DNA of 64,000 bases from Amblyornis subalaris. Lineage: Eukaryota; Chordata; Aves; Passeriformes; Ptilonorhynchidae. The notes beneath the pieces are model-generated. The model ran no database searches. It was not told the origin of the DNA and was given only the letters and a program-made list of their open reading frames with translations. Shown piece by piece: positions 1-10,351 of the stretch. Each line of letters opens with the position of its first letter. Position 1 is the first letter of the stretch. The translations under genes were made by a program, and so were the position numbers. The DNA is taken from assembly GCA_018881555.1 (NCBI GenBank), contig JACAXG010000056.1, positions 445,462 through 509,461 on the forward strand, written 5' to 3'.

Positions 1-517
1 CCCTTTTTAACCAACCATCTCTCCCACAAACCCCATTGCCCTGCTTGCTTGCCCAAAGCATCTTGTGACCAATGCACTGCTCCTCCTGCCAGAGGTTCCC
101 TGCTTCTCTCCTCTCCTCACGGGATCGCTCCTGCCCAAAGGAAAAGATGATTGGGCAGACCCAGCATTGTCTCCCCACCTCCAATTCTTCATCCCATCCA
201 TGATTCTGAAGGGACAAGACTAAAGCAAAGTCCACCACTATTCACCTCCTCCTTCCTCAGTGCACACAAAGCTGCAGAGTGCTCAGGCTTTCTGAGGATG
301 GTGTCAGAAAGCGAGAAACANGGAGCCTGCAGGTCCCTACTGCCTCTTGGGAGACCCTCCTTGGGTCAGTCCCCTTTCAAAATGGGCTCTGTGAATTTCC
401 CCCANAGCTGATCATAGGAGCAGCCGTGCCCTGGCAGGGGTGGGAGAGCTGAAGGGCAGATGAGACCTGTTTTATTCTATTTCCCTACAAGCTCAGTTTA
501 TCCATTTCTCCTTATAG
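1..517 (+). other. CD8A upstream copy, 3' end of intron 2
   Basis: No coding sequence. It aligns base by base, with small indels, to 8998-9520, the second intron of the downstream CD8A copy, and starts about 65 nt after where the IgV exon donor would be. This shows the window opens inside the upstream gene. Confidence 0.75.
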
Positions 518-604
518 TCACGACCACAGTGACACCCACCACATCCACACCGCCCCCTAAGCGAGGCATAACCGAGGACCCCAACCTCAAGACTCCAAAT
601 CCAG
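518..604 (+). CDS. CD8A: CD8A upstream copy exon 3, extracellular stalk
   Basis: Preceded by a pyrimidine-rich tract and TATAG acceptor, ended by GTAACC donor. It encodes 28 full residues rich in Thr and Pro (VTTTVTPTTSTPPPK at the start), typical of a rigid glycosylated CD8 hinge. Unlike the second copy it contains no cysteine, so the usual stalk interchain disulfide is not available from this exon. Confidence 0.8.
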
Positions 605-3600
605 GTAACCTGAATGGAGGGAGGAAGAGGGGAAAAGCTGGACTGTGGTCCACTGATACCGAGGGGAATCCTGCACATATCTTGGGATGGGGAGAAAGCC
701 AAGATCCATAAAGCTTCTTTATCACAGATGCAAGGATTACACTCCAGTGTTTCATTGCATGTAGGAAAGGCTAAAGATGACATAAAGAGCATGAGCATGT
801 CCCATGCCTGGGCACACTGGGAACAGGGGGAGGGAGGNTNGAGCCTTGNGGGATGGTGCTGNTTTTAGCCTCAACAAGAGACAGGAGAAAACTTTTGGCT
901 ATGTGTCCTCCCTCGAGCCCCCAGGAAAATGTCTCCACCAGAACTGGCTGTAACACCAGCCAGGAGCACCTGGTGCACCTTTCCTCTTCTCTATTCCTGC
1001 AGAGAGAACAATGCCNGATGCGCTGAATTCCTTCTGTCACATCCTTATCTGGGTCCCCTTGTCAGGTGCCTGCCTCCTGCTCCTCATCGCCCTGGTGATC
1101 ACCATCGTGCTGTGTCAGCGTAAGACTCAACACAACCTCACCACAACCCCCTCAGCATGCACCCCCAGCCTGAAACCACAGCCCTGCCCCTCAGGGACAT
1201 GGATGTTCTGGCTGCTGTGGGAGGCATGGGATAACCAGGACACAGTCAGTGCAAGAGAAGGACCACTGTTCAAATCACTGTCTCTGTTTTCCTCATCCAT
1301 ATGATTACATTGAGAAAGAATTATCAATGCAGAATCATAGAATCAGAAAGTTATTAAGGTTGGAAAAGACCTTCAACAAAGAAAAACAGATCAAGAAGAG
1401 ACAGTACTTAATCTATTAATTATCTTGGCTCTACCATCCCTAAATGGGTGTGTCAGTGGTTAAAGTCTCAGAGCCTGAAACATTCTGGCCTAACAGGGTA
1501 AATAAGCTCCAGCAAATGCTGAGAGTCCCATTAGCAGCTCAAGCTGGAACCAAATGAGAAACTTCAGTACATTAGGATCAGTGAAAAGCCCTCAGCTGCA
1601 CACCGAGCCCCTGAGGATGAATTTTTACCTTGCTCTAGAATTAGTGGCTAAACATTGTAGTTTGCTGAATCCATCCCAAAGTAACAACATAGATGCTAAA
1701 ACAGGGAAGAGCATCGTTCAGCTTAGTTGCCTGCAGTGTGGCATCACTGCCACTCAGCACTTGTAGAAATAATTGCTGCTGAGAGATTTTCAGCAGTGTG
1801 CCAAACCCACTGGAGACAGCAAACAGAAAAAATTCACCCTCAGCGTTCCCACACTGACCCTGCTACTGATACTCACTTTGAAGTATAATTCATGAAAATA
1901 TTTAAAAGGATTACTGGGATAACATGAGCTGCAGCACCCCTCCCTGGCATCGATTTCCTCAAAAATAAGCTTGGTTTATCCCTTCTTAAAGATATCAGCT
2001 GCTGGTAATGCCAGCCCTACCTCACTGGAGTGTTTCTTTCCTGAGCTGTGTCTTGGTACCTTTGAACTAAAACNTTTTCTTTCTGATTTTAGGAACCAGG
2101 AGGCGACGATGCAGGTGTAAGAGGTGAGTGACAGGCTTTGGCATTTTTCTCTTCAACTTGCCAACATCTCACCCTCAAGAGATGAAGGAGGCAGGTGCCA
2201 AAAAGACACCTAGAAATTCTTCATCTGATAGACGATGGTAGGGAGGGGCTGAGTAATGACTTAAGGGCAAAAAGAAGACAGAAGGTTCTGCTGTCCTCTG
2301 TTGTTGGTTTTGTTTGGGGCTTTGTGTTTGTTTGGGGTTTTTGGTTGGTTTTTACCATTAAGTAATTCAAATCACTGAGCCCCCACCCTGCAGCAGATAT
2401 GAAACAGAAAGACAGGACATGCTTGTGGCAGTCCAAAAACTTTGTGCTCATAAATGCTCATAAATAACCACATTTCTGTGCTCCCAATGCACCACTCCCC
2501 ACTCCAGCCTGGCAGTGACATTATTTCATCCCTTCCCCTCCCAAAACCAGTCCTTTGATTGCATCACTGCACCCTCAGATCTGCCCATGGATTAGATGCA
2601 AGTTCTTGCATCCCAAATCCCCCTCTGCACCATTTTGCACCAGGATTCCTGCCTCTATTTCCCCAAGAGACACTGAGGAACAGCAGCACAGAGGCTGCTG
2701 CAGCTTTGCAGGACTTTCCTGGGAAACACCAGTGCAGACAGGAATAGACTGAGGGGGAACCCAGCTTCTAGAGCACACAGGAATCTTTTCTTTATGCTTC
2801 CCCTCCTGCCTCCCCAACCCACTCCTCATCCCGAGTCACCAGGAAAACACGCTCAGAATGAGAAGTGCAATTCNCCACTTGGCAGGAAGAAATGCTTTTG
2901 CCTACATACATTTTGCTGCTGCAAACTGACCTCCCTGCAGCTGGTTTGCTCTGCACCTCTCCTGCTCTGCAGGAAACCACTCGTGCAGTTCTGCAAGCCT
3001 CGTGCACCTCGGGGCTTGTGGCAAGAGAGACACTGAGAAATCCCCACTGCTGCTCAAGGGGAGCCAGGGCTGGGCTACTGCTTGGAACAGCTGGCTTGCC
3101 AAGAAACTTTGGAACAGCGTGTTCACACCTCTGGAGACTCATTCTTTGCCAATCAAAGCATCTTTTACATCACATAAATTCATGTTCTTTGCTATATTTC
3201 CACGGGTTTTATAGGAACAAAGGTGATTGTCTTTTTGTTATCCAAATTGATACCACCACTCAGAAAGAACCTCCCTGCCCCTTAGAAGAAAATTGATGCC
3301 TACAAATATATTCTTTTTTTTTAAATGAAGAATATATAATTTTTACCTGACTGAAAAAGGGAAGAGACTCTCATTTTCACAGGGCATATTTATTATCCCC
3401 AGAGCTCTCCTGATCCTCGCCTGCCTTTTCAGGGGAGAAATGATAAGGAAGAGTCCTTTGTGCTGCCTTGTTTGGGACAATGTTTGCATTCCTCACTTAT
3501 CCCANTCCCTCTTGCCAGCCCTGTGCAAGGATGTTCTGTCTCTGTGGGGAGAAAAACACTCTGCAGAGCTATCCAGTTTGGCCCCGATGGAGCTGTTGGG

Positions 3601-4442
3601 TCACAAGGGCCTCAGGAAATCACCTCCTCAAGGATGGCTTTTCTTCAGCAGTGCTCACATGATGGAGCTCTGCTTTAAGCAATTGTAGCAGTTTTTATTT
3701 AGAGACAAAATTCCTACTGCTCTGAGCAGCTCCTGCTTCTTGAAAGGAAGCTCTCTGGAAGCTCACAGTGCAATTCACTCCACTAAAGAGCACCTCAGGA
3801 TCTGGCCTGCCACTCTTGCTGGCAGCAGCAGGATTCATTTTCCACCACCAATTAATCTTCACTGAAAATGGGGCCAAATCCCCAACTCATTAGATCAGCA
3901 TAAAACTCTCAGTTGATGGAGACCACTCATGTCCATCATTTTGGGTGCACACTGGCTGTCTGCAAAGCCTCCTGTCAAACTCCTCTGCAGGCAACAGGTT
4001 TCCAACAAGAAAAAGGATCTATGAGTCCATAACAGCTTGTCTAACTCCAAAAATAAATCCAAACCCTGAGCCCTTCTTTCTTCATTCCTTTCTGAATGTT
4101 TAATGAGAGGACAGGAGTGTGCAGGAGTCAGAGGTAAATATTAAAAGCCCACCTGTTGTTTTTTTTAAGTGCTGTACTTCTTAACAATCAGTGGATCCTA
4201 AGAATATCCTTCTGTTGTCTGCCCCTACTTGAAATGCTGGCACATCTTTCACTTGCACAAAGAGGATTTAGGAACACTTTGCAGCTTCCTCTTGGAAGTC
4301 CCTGGCTGCAGCCCAAGGCTCAAGGAGCTTTAATTGCCTTCTTGTTCCTCTCCCATCAGAGTAAATCCAACCCTTTTCTCTCTCCAGACCTGCAAATGGG
4401 AAGCCTCCCACCAAACCCAGGACACCAAAACAACACACATAA
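518..4442 (+). CDS. CD8A: CD8A upstream copy, 3' part (exons 3-6; 5' exons outside window)
   Basis: T-cell surface co-receptor alpha chain. It binds MHC class I through an Ig domain, which is not in this window, and recruits the kinase Lck through its cytoplasmic tail. Four exons are visible: 518-604 (stalk), 1003-1119 (transmembrane), 2093-2123 (basic tail with Cys-X-Cys) and 4388-4442 (terminal). Phases join without a break: 1-nt carry, 1-nt carry, 1-nt carry, then 2-nt carry. All donors are GT and all acceptors AG. The stalk is Thr/Pro rich, as expected for an O-glycosylated CD8 stalk. The transmembrane segment is followed by the CRC motif that in CD8A family members clasps Lck through zinc. 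The intron at the left edge matches intron 2 of the second copy (from about 8998), so the missing signal and IgV exons should lie just upstream. Family assignment is strong; the terminal exon is the least certain part. Confidence 0.8.
1003..1119 (+). CDS. CD8A: CD8A upstream copy exon 4, transmembrane segment
   Basis: Acceptor TTCCTGCAG, donor GTAAGA. It encodes a short juxtamembrane run, then a hydrophobic helix (core ILIWVPLSGACLLLLIALVI) ending in TIVLCQ. One N at 1016 is the third base of a proline codon and does not change the residue. The reading frame is intact here, in contrast to the homologous exon at 10092. Confidence 0.82.
1120..2092 (+). other. CD8A upstream copy intron 4
   Basis: Non-coding. 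Positions 1120-1290 still align with the downstream copy (to about 10365); similarity then ends abruptly, marking one duplication breakpoint, and a CR1 fragment lies about 40 nt further on. The rest shows no recognisable gene or repeat. Confidence 0.6.
1331..1375 (-). repeat. CR1 LINE 3'-end fragment
   Basis: Contains AGAATCATAGAATCA followed by AAGGTTGGAAAAGACCTT, the reverse complement of the conserved CR1 3' terminus of birds. It sits just past the point where CD8A copy homology stops. Confidence 0.7.
2093..2123 (+). CDS. CD8A: CD8A upstream copy exon 5, Lck-binding basic tail
   Basis: A 31-nt micro-exon between a TTTTAG acceptor and a consensus GTGAGT donor. Joined to the carried C it reads RTRRRRCRCK plus a split Arg codon. 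A run of basic residues followed by Cys-X-Cys is the hallmark of the CD8 alpha tail that binds Lck through a zinc clasp. Too short for an ordinary ORF scan; found by splice phase and motif. Confidence 0.78.
2124..4387 (+). other. CD8A upstream copy intron 5
   Basis: Non-coding stretch with a GT-rich low-complexity tract (about 2298-2355). Apart from weak alternative terminal-exon candidates, nothing else was recognised. Confidence 0.5.
4388..4442 (+). CDS. CD8A: CD8A upstream copy probable terminal exon 6
   Basis: A strong polypyrimidine tract and CTCTCCAG acceptor lead into a short frame that completes the split Arg codon and reads RPANGKPPTKPRTPKQHT then TAA. The product is a short, basic, Lys/Pro-rich C-terminus directly after CRCK, the same layout as other CD8A tails. 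Weaker competing terminal exons exist nearer (about 2397 and 2976). This one is preferred for its acceptor strength and its CD8A-like composition. cDNA would settle it. Confidence 0.6.
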
Positions 4443-6571
4443 GCAGCTGCACCTTTTGCCTCCTGCATCTTCTCCCGGGAGCTGTCAGCACACAAATCCA
4501 TCTCCTACGTTATCTGCAATGGGACTGCATCTCACCCTCTGCCCTGGCAGATTTGAAAAGGCAAGAGGGAGCACAGACACACAGACCCCGAGCAGCTCTT
4601 TCCCTGTGAACTGCACATTCAAGCACAGCTCCTTCCTAACACTGAGCTTCTCCAGTCAATCCCCATGACCAAAGGCTGACTCTGTTCCCAGGGCTGGGGC
4701 TCAGGCACAAGAACCAGGTCGATCCTGACGCTGACATGCACCAGTGAGAAGCTGATGAGAAAAAAGGACATGAGCTGCACCTTTGCTCAAGGCTGTGTGC
4801 TATTTCCTCCCAAAATGCAGCCAAACCTGGATTTTGCTACACAATCACTCAGAAATAACTCTCCCCACTTAACACATCCTCCTCTTGTGGTACCCTCTCT
4901 CCAAGGGTTTGTACTTCTTCATGCAGTGGAGTACAAGACTGCACTGAGAAGGTAAATATGGATTAAAGGGCCTTATTTTTTAGGTTTTTACAGTCCTGAG
5001 GGCTAAGGTTCCCTGTTCCCCTCATGCTATCCTTGTTCTGCTGCTACCCTCGATCCACCTCTTTCTGCAGGACTTTGGCCTGAGCAGGGAAGGTGGGATT
5101 TGCTTTCATTCTGAGGGAAATGCCTGAGGGATTTAAAAAAATAATCTTTGTCACTTGCTTTGGTTAAACAGGACGTTTAACATGTTAATTTGTTGGGGAC
5201 ATCTTGATGGACTACAGGAAGTTCTGTTTTTTCAGATCTGTATTTCATGTACCTATTCTCTTAGTACACTTGCAAATCAAGAACTGAGAACAAAAAAATA
5301 AAAGTATTCTAGTCAGATTCATGACCACTGTTTGTTTCTTCAATTCTTAGCATCAGAAAAGCTAAAATCCTTCACAAAGACATAATAAACAAGGGTTTGA
5401 GAAAATCTTGGGTAGGGGAAAAGCCAGTGATTTATACACCGTCCTGAGCTTTGGGGCGCCAGACTTCGGCTTCCAGCTTTCCACAGCCTGAAACCATCTA
5501 AAGGTCTCTCCCCAGGGATTTGCTGATGGGCCCGGGAACACTCCCACATCCCACAAAGCTGCCATGAAGGTGGATGAGATAAAGAGTGTGCGGGTACTCT
5601 GGAATTCTTGTCACGGGGCTGATAAAAACCTGGCAAAAAGAGAAGGGAAGAAATCCTTGATAGTCTCCTCCTCTGTAAACTACATGGGAAGCAGAGAAAA
5701 TCAGAGAAAAACAAAGATCTGCCAAACTTACTTGTTTGTAATACTTTAAAAAAAATAAATTCAGGGGTAGATAAGTGTATCTAAACCATAGCAGGCAAAT
5801 ACTGAATGATAACTCCACAGAACTACACACACTCTGAAGAAAAAATTAACAGAAAAGCCTCAATATTCAGGCTAGGAGATCAATTTAATTATTGGGTGGT
5901 CACTTATGGAATTACTTGGAGCTAAAATTTTTCACTTCAAAAGCCATAACTCAAAGTGTTTCTGCCAGAAACCTGTAGCTCTTTCCTCGCTGTTCTTAGT
6001 CACTTTATCCACTTTTCCACATCACACCACATTCCTGTAGCCCAGGCTGAAGGACAATGTGCTCCTTCTGCTCTGGCACTGACCCCCACACCCACATCCT
6101 CTTCCAGGACATGAAGAAATGGAAGCAGGATCTGTTTGCTTGGAGGGTTTCATTTGTTTCAGAGGGCTTGGTTGTTGCTTCCTATTTCAGAACACACCTG
6201 AGCACTTTTAAGCCCAGTGCCAAACTTGGGAGGCTCTGGGATGGCTCCGGGATGGCTCCTGTCTCCCTCGACACATCTTCCCACTGATGCTCCAGCTGAC
6301 ACTCTGCAGGGCACAGTTCACACAGCACCAGTGACCCTCACACATCTCAGCAGCCCAACTGCAGCTTTCCCCACTCACCAACACACTTTGGTGCCCACTG
6401 ATATAAACACAGTTCCTAATCCATTTTCCATAACTCAGCTCTCAGGACNAGCACAAACAAAAAAGGCACATGGATCCTGACAGATCGATGAAACAAAAGG
6501 CTTCCTGGCAGNGGGTTAATAAAGGGAACCCAAAAAGCCTTACACAAGAAGATAACCAAGAGCAAAGCCTG
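4443..6571 (+). other. 3' UTR and spacer between CD8A copies
   Basis: No coding exon recognised. It holds the candidate poly(A) signals and otherwise unremarkable sequence up to the duplicated leader block. Confidence 0.45.
5297..5302 (+). promoter_or_regulatory. Candidate polyadenylation signal for upstream CD8A copy
   Basis: AATAAA about 850 nt after the proposed stop codon. A second AATAAA lies at 5754-5759. Either could end the transcript; choosing between them needs RNA data. Confidence 0.35.
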
Positions 6572-6720
6572 TGTGTGCAAAGCTCCAGGAAACACCAGCC
6601 ATGCCCACATGCCAGTGGTCACCCGGAGGCCACAGCAAGGGCCCTCTCCACTGAAGCACACAAGGGGGTTTGGGGCGGGANGGAAGCAACCTGTGGTGAG
6701 AAAAAAGAAGCACAAGAAGA
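6572..6720 (+). repeat. CD8A upstream-region repeat R1, first copy
   Basis: Clearly similar to 7162-7312: both carry GTGTGCAAAGCTCCAGG, then a shared run around CCAGTGGTCAC and CCCTCTCCA. Together with R2 this forms a tandem duplication of the CD8A 5' flank. Confidence 0.65.
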
Positions 6721-6833
6721 TAGAAGAAAGAATAAGCAAACCAAAAATTCTGGACTAGAAACTTATTTCTTCAGAAATTCTGATTTTCCTCCGCATTTTG
6801 CCACAGATGCCAAGCATTGTCACTTTACCCAAG

Positions 6834-6968
6834 AGGGTCCTGCTGACATCACATCCTCCCCAAAGAGTGGCACAGCCTCTCAAGAGACAAAGATCATCTC
6901 AGCTGTCCTGCACTGGCCCCAAGGACAGACACCCCAAGAGAAGATGGACAGGTCATCTCATGCTCTGA
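6834..6968 (+). pseudogene. CD8A promoter, 5' leader and exon-1 remnant
   Basis: Near-identical to 7855-7981, the leader of the downstream CD8A copy, through GAGAAGATGGACAGGTC, including the start codon and the first three codons. Similarity then stops inside the signal-peptide exon. The sequence after the break encodes Ser/His-rich residues rather than a hydrophobic leader, so no signal peptide is formed. It is a third, broken CD8A start. A TGACATCA CRE/AP-1-like site (6844-6851) is kept in both copies. Confidence 0.6.
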
Positions 6969-7161
6969 GTAGCAGCCCCAATACCAGCAGCATCAAACTC
7001 ACCTGGATCCTCAAAGACCCAGGGAAAAAAGGGGCTTCTTTACAAAAGGGGAATAAAAAAAACCCCTCACACAAAAGAGCAATCAACAGGAAAGTCAGGA
7101 AGAAAGAAATAAATGAAACACCAGTCCAGCCCCTCGCAGTCTGGTGAAACTCTTCTTTCTA

Positions 7162-7312
7162 TGTGTGCAAAGCTCCAGGGAGCAGCACCCACACCCATGT
7201 GCCAGTGGTCACTCGGAGGCAGCAGCAAAGGCCCTCTCCAGTGACACATTAAAGGGTTTTTTTGAAGAGGAGATGACCCTATGGTTAAAAAAGAGAAACA
7301 CAAGTTTTTTAA
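7162..7312 (+). repeat. CD8A upstream-region repeat R1, second copy
   Basis: Second member of the R1 pair, offset about 590 nt from the first. The order along the strand is R1, R2, R1, R2, as expected for a tandem duplication of one R1-R2 unit. The second unit carries about 430 extra nt between R1 and R2. Confidence 0.65.
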
Positions 7313-7854
7313 ACAAAGAAAAAGCAAAGTACACACCTGTGCAAGGGGCAGTCTCATCGGGCTCCAGCTCCCAGAACAACTGCCTTCCATGAAGAGGCTT
7401 TTGCTGAGCAATTGCAAAGCAGAATTGAACAATCAAGAATTGCAAAGAGAACAATAGAGAAGTACCCAGCTGTGTGCCAGCAACAAGTGTGCTTGGAGAT
7501 AAATGATACAAATGGATCTACACCATGAAACACCTGTGTCCCAGAGGGCTCTGCCATGCATACAGGACTCCATGAATGTGTTTAAGAGAAGGAGGCAGAA
7601 GCCCTGCCAAGAAACGCATTCTAGGGCCTGCACCAAAGCATGAGGCTGGTCAGTGACTTCTGCACAGATGGAGCTGCTCTGCACTACCAGAGGGTTGGGG
7701 ATAGCAGGCTGTGGTGGCTGATCCTACCTCAGCCACGAACAGCATCAGCCTGGATCTCTAGGGAAGTCATTGAGGCAAAATCCTTGAGGCACTTCTAAGA
7801 AATAAGGATAAAGGGGCCCAAATTCTAGACTTGAACTGAATGCATCCTGAGGGT

Positions 7855-7969
7855 AGGGTCCTGCTGACATCACATCCTCCCCACAGAGCGGCACAGCCTC
7901 CCAAGCCAAGTGACAAAGATCATCTCAGCTGCGCTGCACCAGCCCCAAGGACAGACAGCCCCCGAGAAG
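7855..7969 (+). promoter_or_regulatory. 5' leader/proximal promoter of downstream CD8A copy
   Basis: The block directly upstream of the start codon, duplicated at 6834-6955. It contains TGACATCA (7865-7872), a one-base variant of the CRE palindrome. The start codon has a good Kozak context (A at -3, G at +4). No clear TATA box was seen. Confidence 0.4.
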
Positions 7970-8015
7970 ATGGACAGGTCTCCTGCCCTGCTCCTGCTGC
8001 TCGCCCTGGGACTCT
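7970..8015 (+). CDS. CD8A downstream copy exon 1, signal peptide
   Basis: ATG in strong context, 15 codons with a six-leucine core, then a consensus GTGAGT donor. The leader is completed by the first codons of the next exon. Confidence 0.75.
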
Positions 8016-10351
8016 GTGAGTATGGACACGGGGCTGTGCAGCCCCTGCACCGGGAGGGGCAAGGAAAACCATTCCATTGAATCCAAGAAATTGGGTTAAA
8101 TACTTTAGGGGGGGAAATGCAAACCAAACAGGCTGACTCTGAGGTGTGCTCAGTAACTGTGGGGGAAAGGCAGCATCGCCTCAGCCAGCAAAGGGCAGCC
8201 GAGGGGTGGCTGCAGCACCACCTGCACTGGGAACGGAGACTGCTGGGATGAGTGCTTTGGCAGGGGAGGGAAAAAAGGGGCTTTGCAAGAAGTGTTTATA
8301 GGGAGCCACTTCAGATAAGCTGGGAAGGTGCAATGCCCCTGAGAAGGCAATGGAAGGGCAGCACCCATCTTTAATGCCAGGGAGACNGATTGCTGAGCAC
8401 CCTCCATGCACCATCCCAGCAAGGACTCTTAAGTAAACTTTCAAGTCATCCAGAAAGCCTGGTCCTCCCTTTCCATTTATACTTCCAGCCTATGCACAGG
8501 GAAGAAGGCTTGCCGAGATAGGCTGTTGACTCTTCCCGAGTGGTTCCAAGAAGGATTTCTCTTCAGCAGGTTGCCCTGGGATCCATGGCCAGTCGTATGA
8601 GGTGAAGGTCAGGCCTTACAACAGCATCACCAGACTCCGTGTGGGACAGAGGATGGAGCTGGAGTGTGAGACTGACAGGGACAGTGACACGTTTTGGATC
8701 CGCCAGGACAAGAATGGGACCCTTCACTTTATCGTCTTTATCTCTTCCATGTCCTGGGTTACATTTGAGGGGAATCAAAAAAAATCCACACGCTTCAAGG
8801 CAGGCAAAGACGACAAGTTCTATCGATTGGTAGTGAAGTCTTTCACACCACAGGACGAGGGGAAATATTTCTGCATCATGAACATCAACCAANTGTTGTN
8901 CTTCAGNCNTGGCCAGCCTGTCNTCCTTCCAGGTCAGCAACACCTCCACCCAACCTCACTCACCTCTGACAAAATGCCCACCACCCCCTGCCCGTGCCCT
9001 TTTTAACCAACCATCTCTCCCACAAACCCCATTGCCCTGCTTGCTTGCCCAAAGCATCTTGTGACCAATGCACTGCTCCTCCTGCCAGAGGCTCCCTGTT
9101 TCCCTCCTCTCCTCATGGGATTGTTCCTGCTTAAAAGCAAATATGATTAGGCAGACCCAGCNTCATTTCCACATCCCTGCTTCCCAATCCCATCCATGAC
9201 TCTNAAGGGACAAGACAAAAATAAGTCCACTACTATTCACTCTTTCTGCAGCACACACTGGTCCTAAAAGTACTACCAAGCTCAGGGGGCTCAGGCTTTC
9301 TGAGGATCATGTCAGAGAGTGAGAAACAAGGAGCCTACAGCTCCTTACTGGCTCTTGGGANACCTCATCCAATTTGGGCTCTATGAAGTTCCCTCGGAGC
9401 TGAGCCCTTCACTGTGCACAGTAACAGCCCTGCCCTGGCAGGGCTAGGAGAGCAGAAAAGNAGGAGAGTGTTATTTTACTGTATTTTCCTACCTGCTGAA
9501 TTCATCCATTTCACTTATAGTCCCCACCAGAGTGGCACACACCACACCAGGAACCACCACCCAGTGTGGTGTTACTGAAAAGGACTCCTACCTCAAGACA
9601 CCAGATGCAGGNAGCTGGGATGCAGGCAGGGAGAGGACAAGAGCTGGGCTCTACTCCACTGATACCAAGAGGGATCCTGCAGATATTTGGGAAGGGGGNG
9701 AGAGAGCAAATCCATGCTGCAGCTTTAGCAGAGTTGGAAGGATTAAATTCCAATGTTTCATCCTCCATAGGAAAGGCAAAGGATCACATAAAAAGCATGA
9801 GCATGGCCCATGCCTGGGCACACTGGGAACAGGGGGAGGGAGGGTAGAGCTTTGGGTCCTGGGGCTGCTTTTGACCTCATCAGAGGACACAGGAAAACTT
9901 TTGGCCACAGGTCCTCCCTCCTGTGTCCAGGAAAATGCTGACAGCAGNAGAACATCACTGCAGGCCCAGGGGAAGTCTCAGCCTCAAGAACACCAGGGAG
10001 GGCCCTGGGCAGCTCCCTTGGCTCTACCAGAAATNACTGTAACACTAGCCAGGAGCACCTGGTGGACCTTTCGTCTTCTCTATTCCTGCAGAGAGAAGAA
10101 TGCAGGAAGAGCTGAATTCCTTCTGCCTCATCTTCATCTGGGTCCCCTTGACAGGCCTCTGCCTCCTGCTCCTCCAGCTCCTGGGTCACCACAATCGTGC
10201 TGCGTCAACAGAACGCTCGCCACAACCCCCTCTAGATGTACTTCTGGCNGGAAACCACTGCCCTGTCCCTCGGGGACATGGATGTTCTGCCTGCTTTGGG
10301 AGGCAGAAGATAACCAGGACACTGTCAAAGCAAGAGAAGAACCACTGTTAA
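7970..10351 (+). CDS. CD8A downstream copy (CD8 alpha-like), tail exons missing
   Basis: CD8 alpha-like glycoprotein in four exons: 7970-8015 (signal), 8570-8932 (IgV), 9521-9610 (stalk) and 10092-10351 (transmembrane plus read-on), 252 residues if used as read. The leader MDRSPALLLLLALGL is a clear signal peptide. The IgV domain has the B-strand Cys (LECET), the core Trp (FWIRQ) and the F-strand DEGKYFC motif. The stalk carries one Cys. The membrane exon has a +1 frame change relative to the upstream copy near 10180, and its splice donor is lost. Translation therefore runs about 55 residues past the helix to TAA without the Cys-X-Cys Lck motif, and no homologue of tail exons 5-6 was found downstream. 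It could be a decaying duplicate, or a functional co-receptor-like protein without Lck coupling. Ns near 8893-8923 limit certainty at the IgV end. Confidence 0.7.
8570..8932 (+). CDS. CD8A downstream copy exon 2, IgV domain
   Basis: Encodes a V-set Ig domain with both disulfide cysteines and the tryptophan of strand C, ending at a GTCAGC donor. The acceptor is a tandem NAGNAG (TTCAGCAG), so the exon may also start at 8567 with one extra residue and no frame change. Several N calls fall at 8893-8923. Confidence 0.8.
9521..9610 (+). CDS. CD8A downstream copy exon 3, stalk
   Basis: Acceptor CACTTATAG. It encodes a Thr-rich hinge (VPTRVAHTTPGTTTQCGVTE) with one cysteine that could make an interchain disulfide. 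The donor reads GN at 9611-9612, so whether it is a legal GT is unresolved. Confidence 0.72.
10092..10351 (+). CDS. CD8A downstream copy exon 4, transmembrane and read-on tail
   Basis: Acceptor TTCCTGCAG. The hydrophobic helix (FCLIFIWVPLTGLCLLLL) is kept. A one-base length difference near 10180 moves the frame relative to the upstream copy, and the position matching its GTAAGA donor reads CAGAAC. The frame continues to TAA at 10349-10351 with a His/Pro/Arg-rich tail containing CSAC but no CxC Lck clasp. Confidence 0.55.

Noticed and set aside
2397..3036. Alternative CD8A terminal exons at about 2397 and 2976
   Set aside because: Both can be joined in phase, but the products look less like CD8 tails (long hydrophobic or Cys-containing ends) and the acceptors are weaker than that at 4388.
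6470..7147. 225-codon open frame upstream of the downstream CD8A copy
   Set aside because: It covers the duplicated leader block R1/R2 and has no recognisable domain; low-complexity Lys/Ser-rich composition.
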